Part shown: in pieces, positions 59,978 to 64,000 of the stretch | How positions within the stretch are numbered: the stretch's first letter is position 1 | How the letters are laid out: each line of letters starts with the position of its first letter | Assembly (NCBI GenBank): GCA_017481065.1 | Contig: JAFUPT010000101.1 | Coordinates: forward strand, 1-64,000 | Source: Clostridia bacterium | Lineage (GTDB): Bacteria; Bacillota_A; Clostridia; Christensenellales; Aristaeellaceae | Direction of reading: 5' to 3' | Length of the DNA stretch: 64,000 nt | The notes under the pieces: model-generated | What the model saw: the letters and a program-made list of their open reading frames with translations, nothing else | Database searches by the model: none | What the model was told of the DNA's origin: nothing | Program-made: the position numbers and the translations under genes

Positions 59978-62404
59978 TCATTTCTGCAGTCCAGTCACCA
60001 CATCGCCCATCACAACCACCACATAAGGCTGGCCCTTTCCGGCCTTGGTTTCAATGGCCACATCCTCGGTATTGAACGTAGTCATCGTGCCATTCTTCTG
60101 GGTAATGCAGAAATCATAGGGATCGGTCACCATCAAGGCGCCCGCAATGCAGTTTCCGTTCATGCCGCTCTTTAAGAGGTTCATGCACTTCACACCCTTG
60201 CCGCCGCGGGCCTGCCTGTCGAAGTCCACCAGCAGGCAGCGCTTCATGTAGCCGAGGTCGGAAATCATAATGATTTCGCCCTCGCTGTTGTGCACGCAGG
60301 CGAAGCACAGCTTATCCCCTGCAGCCAGGCTCATGCCCTTCACGCCGGCAGCGGTCCTGCCGATCACAGAAACCTCCTCCACAGCAAAGTGGATCGCCAT
60401 GGCTCCCGCAGTGATCAGCAGCACGCCGCTGTTTCCAGCGGGGTTGATGGCGCTCAGCAGCCTGTCGCCATCCTTCAAGCCGATCGCGGCGTAGCGGCCC
60501 TTGCGCACGTTCAGGTTTTCTAGGGTGGTACGCTTGATCAGGCCGCCGGTGGTGACGAGCAGCACTTCTCCGCTCCAATCCCCGGCTTCCACCACGCCCA
60601 CCAGCTTCTCTTCCTTTTCAAGCCCGGCAAGCAGGCCTCCCGGGGGCAGGCCGCGCTCCTTGACGCGGGCCTCGGGAATCTGCTCCACGATGATGGGATA
60701 GCAATTGCCCAGGTCGGTAAAGAACAGCAGCTTTTCATCCGTCTTGCAGGAAAACACCTGTGCGGGCGCGTCCGCGAACATCTTGTCCGCCACGGCCTTT
60801 TCATAGAGTTTGGGCTGCATGCGCTTGATGAAGCCGTTTCGGGTGACCAGAACGCGGGCCTCCTCGGCCACGGGCTTTTCCTCCTCGATCACGATGGCTT
60901 CGAAGCTGGGAACGATCTGGGTGCGGCGGGGATTGGCAAACTTCTCCCGAACCTCCCCCATCTCCTTCTTGATTACCGCCATCAGCTTCTTCTCGCTGCC
61001 GAGTATGGCCTTGAAGTTGGCGATCTTCTTGCACAGCTCCTCGTATTCCTTCTTGAGGGAGAGAACCTCGAGGTTGGTCAGGCGCTGCAGGCGCATATCG
61101 AGAATGGCCTGGGCCTGGATATCAGTGAGGGCGAAGCGCTCCACCAGCTTTACCTTTGCTTCCTTCGGAGTCTTGCTGGAGCGGATCAGGCGAATCACTT
61201 CGTCGAGGTTATCCACGGCGATGATCAGGCCTTCGAGGATGTGGGCCCGGGCTTCTGCCTGGGCAAGCTCATACTTCGTCCTGCGGGTCACCACGTTCTT
61301 CTGGTGGCCGATGTAGTATTCCAGCATGCGGCGTATGCCCATCTGCACGGGCTTGCCATCCGCGATGGCCACCATGTTCACGCCGAAGGTCACCTGCATA
61401 TCGGAATACTTGTAAAGCGCATTCAGCAGCTTCTCGGGATCTGCGTCCTTCTTCACCTCCACCACGGCGCGCATGCCGGTGCGGTCGGATTCATCGCGGA
61501 TATCGTAAATGCCGGAGAAAATGGCCTTCTTCTCCTCGCTCAGGCGCAGGATTTTTTCAAGAAGGGCCGCCTTGTTCACCTGGTAGGGCATTTCATCCAT
61601 CACGATCAGGCTTCTGCCTGCGTTGCCCGGCTCAATGCGCACCTTGGCGCGCACCTGCAGCTTGCCGCGGCCGGTTTCGTACGCCTGGATCAGCTCGCCG
61701 TCCCCCGCCAGGATGCCGCCGGTGGGAAAATCCGGGGCCGGGATATGGCGCATCAGCTCCGCAGTGGTGAGCTTGGGATTATCGATCAACGCCACACAGC
61801 CGTCGATCACCTCGCCCAGATTGTGGGGCGGGATGTTCGTCGCAAGGCCGACAGCGATGCCGCTGGCGCCGTTTACCAGGATGTTGGGATAGCGGCTGGG
61901 CAGCAGGTCGGGCTCCTTCTGGGTATCATCGAAGTTCAGATGGAAATCCACGGTGTCCTTGTCGATATCCTGCAGCATCACCATGGAAAGCTCGGTCATG
62001 CGTGCCTCGGTGTATCGCATTGCAGCGGGACTGTCGCCATCGATGGAGCCGAAGTTGCCATGGCCATCCACCAGCATTTCGCGCATGGCGAAGGGCTGGG
62101 CCATTCGGGTCAGGGCGTCGTACACGGAGGAATCGCCGTGGGGATGATATTTACCCAGGCAGTCGCCCACGATGCGGGCGCACTTTCTGTGGGGCTTGTC
62201 ATGGGTGTTGCCCAGTTCATGCATGGTGAAGAGGATGCGGCGCTGAACGGGCTTCAGGCCATCCTCCACGCGCGGCAGGGCGCGCTCGAGGATTACATGC
62301 TCAGAATAGGGAATCATGGAATCGTGCATCACATCTTCCATGGTCTTCTGGATGATCTCCTCCATGCGGATGGGCTTGTTGGGTTCTTTCTTTCGGGAAG
62401 CCAT
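59978..62404 (-). CDS. Type II DNA topoisomerase subunit A (GyrA/ParC)
   Basis: 808 residues. The quinolone-resistance region [19 protein letters not shown] (from residue 80) is intact, the catalytic tyrosine is Tyr131 in AMRYTEARM, and six C-terminal beta-pinwheel blades follow. A single GyrA-box-like motif is seen, QARGGKG, where the second residue differs from QRRGGKG. This leaves gyrase or a topoisomerase IV-like decatenase open. AAGGAGG precedes the ATG; the partner B subunit ends 12 bp upstream. Confidence 0.92.
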   Translation of the reverse strand: MASRKKEPNKPIRMEEIIQKTMEDVMHDSMIPYSEHVILERALPRVEDGLKPVQRRILFTMHELGNTHDKPHRKCARIVGDCLGKYHPHGDSSVYDALTRMAQPFAMREMLVDGHGNFGSIDGDSPAAMRYTEARMTELSMVMLQDIDKDTVDFHLNFDDTQKEPDLLPSRYPNILVNGASGIAVGLATNIPPHNLGEVIDGCVALIDNPKLTTAELMRHIPAPDFPTGGILAGDGELIQAYETGRGKLQVRAKVRIEPGNAGRSLIVMDEMPYQVNKAALLEKILRLSEEKKAIFSGIYDIRDESDRTGMRAVVEVKKDADPEKLLNALYKYSDMQVTFGVNMVAIADGKPVQMGIRRMLEYYIGHQKNVVTRRTKYELAQAEARAHILEGLIIAVDNLDEVIRLIRSSKTPKEAKVKLVERFALTDIQAQAILDMRLQRLTNLEVLSLKKEYEELCKKIANFKAILGSEKKLMAVIKKEMGEVREKFANPRRTQIVPSFEAIVIEEEKPVAEEARVLVTRNGFIKRMQPKLYEKAVADKMFADAPAQVFSCKTDEKLLFFTDLGNCYPIIVEQIPEARVKERGLPPGGLLAGLEKEEKLVGVVEAGDWSGEVLLVTTGGLIKRTTLENLNVRKGRYAAIGLKDGDRLLSAINPAGNSGVLLITAGAMAIHFAVEEVSVIGRTAAGVKGMSLAAGDKLCFACVHNSEGEIIMISDLGYMKRCLLVDFDRQARGGKGVKCMNLLKSGMNGNCIAGALMVTDPYDFCITQKNGTMTTFNTEDVAIETKAGKGQPYVVVVMGDVVTGLQK

Positions 62405-62416
62405 TTTCGCCCCTCC

Positions 62417-64000
62417 TTAATTCTCTTCGCCCGTAACAGGCTTGAAGTTATCTACCTTATTGAAATCGGCGTATTCGCTGATGTACGCCTTGCGGGGCTC
62501 CACCTTGTCGCCCATCAGGATGGTCACGCGGCGGTCCACCTCGTTGAAATCCTCAATGGTCACCTGCACCAGCTTGCGCCCCTCGGGATTCATGGTGGTC
62601 TCCCACAGCTGTTCGGGGTTCATCTCGCCGAGGCCCTTGTACCTCTGGAGCGTATAATGTTTGCCCACCTTTTTCAGCGTCTGCTCCAGGGCCTTGTCGT
62701 CGTAGCAGTACATCACTTCCCCGCCCTTTGCCACGCGGTAGAGGGGCGGCATGCCGATGTATACATGGCCCTCGGTAATCAGCTCCTTCATATAGCGGAA
62801 GAAGAAGGTGAGCAGGATTGCGCGGATGTGCGCGCCGTCCTGGTCCGCATCCGAGAGGATGATCACCTTGTCGTACTTCAAATGGGAAATATCGAAATCC
62901 TCGCCGATACCGGTGCCCAGCGCGGTGATCACGCTGCGGAATTCCTCATTCAGCAGCACCTGGTCGAGGCGCTTCTTTTCCACGTTCAGAGGCTTGCCGC
63001 GCAGGGGCAGAATTGCCTGGAAGCGGCGGTCGCGGCCCTGCTTGGCGCTGCCGCCTGCGGAATCGCCCTCTACGATGAAGAGCTCATTCTGCTTGGCATT
63101 CCTGCCGGTGCAGCTGGAGAGCTTGCCCACCAGCGGAGCTGCGTCCAGCTGGTTCTTCTGGCGCGCCATCTCCTTGGCCTTGCGCATGGCTTCGCGGACT
63201 TTCGCGGCCTTCACGGCCTTTTCAATGATCTTGCCCGCGAACTCCTGGTTCTTCAAATCGTCCAGATAGATGGAAAGCTGCTCGTAAACCACGCTTTCAA
63301 ACACCGGGCGCACCTCGGTATTGCCCAGCTTGCCCTTGGTCTGGCCCTCGAACTGGGGATTCTTCACGCCTGCGTACACGATGGCGGTAATGCCCTCACG
63401 GAAGTCGTCGCCGGAGAGGTTGTTGTCCTTCTCCTTCAGTATGCCGCTCCTGCGGGCAAAATCGTTGAAGGCGCGGGTCAGGGCCATCTTGAAGCCGGTC
63501 TCATGGCTGCCGCCCTCGGCTGTGGGCACGTTGTTTACATAGGAGCAGATATTCTCATTGTAGGAATCGGTGTACTGGATGGCCACGCGCACGAGGGTGG
63601 AATCCTGCACCTTTTCAAACACGATGGGTTCGGTAATGGTATTCTTATCGGTATTCAGGTAGCCGAGGAAATCCGCAAGGCCGCCCTCGAAGCAATATTC
63701 GAAGGTACGGGCGGAGGCATCCTTGATGCGCTCATCGGTAAACACGAAGCGCACGCCCTTGTTGAGGTATGCAAGCTCGCGCACCCTGCGGCGCACGGTA
63801 TCGGAAGAAAAATCCACGGTTTCAAACACCCGAGGATCGGGCTTGAAGTTCACCTGCGTGCCGCGCTTGCGGGTATTTCCCAGCTTGGCGAGCGGCGCGA
63901 CCGGGCGGCCGGAGATGATCTTGCCCGTCTTTTTATCCTCCACAGATTCAAACTTCTGCTGATAATGGCTGTAATCGCGGTATACATCCACGACCACCCA
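62417..64000 (-). CDS. Type II DNA topoisomerase subunit B (GyrB/ParE), 5' end outside window
   Basis: The visible 528 codons cover the end of the GHKL ATPase region, the transducer and the TOPRIM domain. TOPRIM residues are EGDSAGGSAKQGRDRRFQ and LSDADQDGAHIR; the C-terminal tail has QRYKGLGEMNPEQLWETTM. GRDRRFQAILPLRGKPLNVE and LGTGIGEDFD resemble GyrB more than ParE. The reading frame runs off base 64000, so the start and most of the ATP site are not seen. Confidence 0.92.
   Translation of the reverse strand, partial: WVVVDVYRDYSHYQQKFESVEDKKTGKIISGRPVAPLAKLGNTRKRGTQVNFKPDPRVFETVDFSSDTVRRRVRELAYLNKGVRFVFTDERIKDASARTFEYCFEGGLADFLGYLNTDKNTITEPIVFEKVQDSTLVRVAIQYTDSYNENICSYVNNVPTAEGGSHETGFKMALTRAFNDFARRSGILKEKDNNLSGDDFREGITAIVYAGVKNPQFEGQTKGKLGNTEVRPVFESVVYEQLSIYLDDLKNQEFAGKIIEKAVKAAKVREAMRKAKEMARQKNQLDAAPLVGKLSSCTGRNAKQNELFIVEGDSAGGSAKQGRDRRFQAILPLRGKPLNVEKKRLDQVLLNEEFRSVITALGTGIGEDFDISHLKYDKVIILSDADQDGAHIRAILLTFFFRYMKELITEGHVYIGMPPLYRVAKGGEVMYCYDDKALEQTLKKVGKHYTLQRYKGLGEMNPEQLWETTMNPEGRKLVQVTIEDFNEVDRRVTILMGDKVEPRKAYISEYADFNKVDNFKPVTGEEN

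Overview
The window reads as a chromosomal core segment of an anaerobe-type, endospore-forming, GC-rich Firmicute (class Clostridia in the broad sense). The case rests on a complete spoIIA operon (spoIIAA-spoIIAB-sigF), a SpoVT-like regulator, the ctsR-mcsA-mcsB-clpC operon, a Bacillus-type miaB-ricA-mutS-mutL-miaA block and a MurE with the meso-diaminopimelate motif DNPR. This is inference from gene content; no rRNA is present to place the organism. No tRNA, rRNA, CRISPR array, insertion sequence, prophage or integrase gene was seen. Both ends cut through genes: an FtsW/SpoVE protein at the left and a GyrB/ParE subunit at the right.

Layout. 1-7381 (minus) is a division and cell-wall cluster in the order ftsL, class B PBP with PASTA domains, murE, mraY, murD, ftsW/spoVE. 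It lacks mraZ, rsmH and murF. Divergent from it, 7688-9145 (plus) holds lexA with a near-perfect SOS box, followed closely by a Cys-rich DUF3795-type gene and a flavin-reductase-fold gene. 9198-10905 is a phosphate transporter with its PhoU-like partner. 11045-23754 (minus) is one long run of nine genes for RNA and DNA quality control: two radical-SAM-associated genes, RNase E/G, miaB, ricA, mutS, mutL, miaA and a methionine gamma-lyase-like gene. 23914-27239 holds a lysA-like decarboxylase, a LysE exporter divergent from an XRE-cupin regulator, and a nucleoside phosphorylase. 27279-28770 is the spoIIA operon, divergent from a class A PBP. 31274-36906 carries cysK and the ctsR/clpC stress operon. 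37155-41193 (minus) is mtnN, ispDF, rqcP, hup, mazG; spoVT is divergent.

42128-47436 is a more accessory stretch: an ECF S-component gene behind a structured leader, a membrane-anchored heavy-metal domain protein, two MATE exporters, a TtcA-like thiolase and a MarR regulator. 47533-51906 (minus) is DUF2232-rplI-dnaB extended by a HEPN-like/CBS gene and a small alarmone synthetase. 52074-55618 holds an XRE protein with internal repeats, divergent from htpG, which has a perfect CIRCE operator. 55856-59751 is an iron-type ABC importer. 59978-64000 is a type II topoisomerase pair.

Regulation is unusually readable. There are recognisable LexA, CtsR and HrcA (CIRCE) operators, about fifteen promoters with consensus spacing, many strong hairpin terminators between convergent genes, and several unassigned inverted repeats on promoters of transporter and metabolism genes. 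The points most worth a second look are the sigF gene, which has no standard start codon and appears to begin at a CTG overlapping the spoIIAB stop; the structured leader with a possible 24-codon peptide before the ECF gene; the HEPN-like/CBS plus alarmone synthetase pair behind dnaB; and the XRE protein with five 11-residue repeats.
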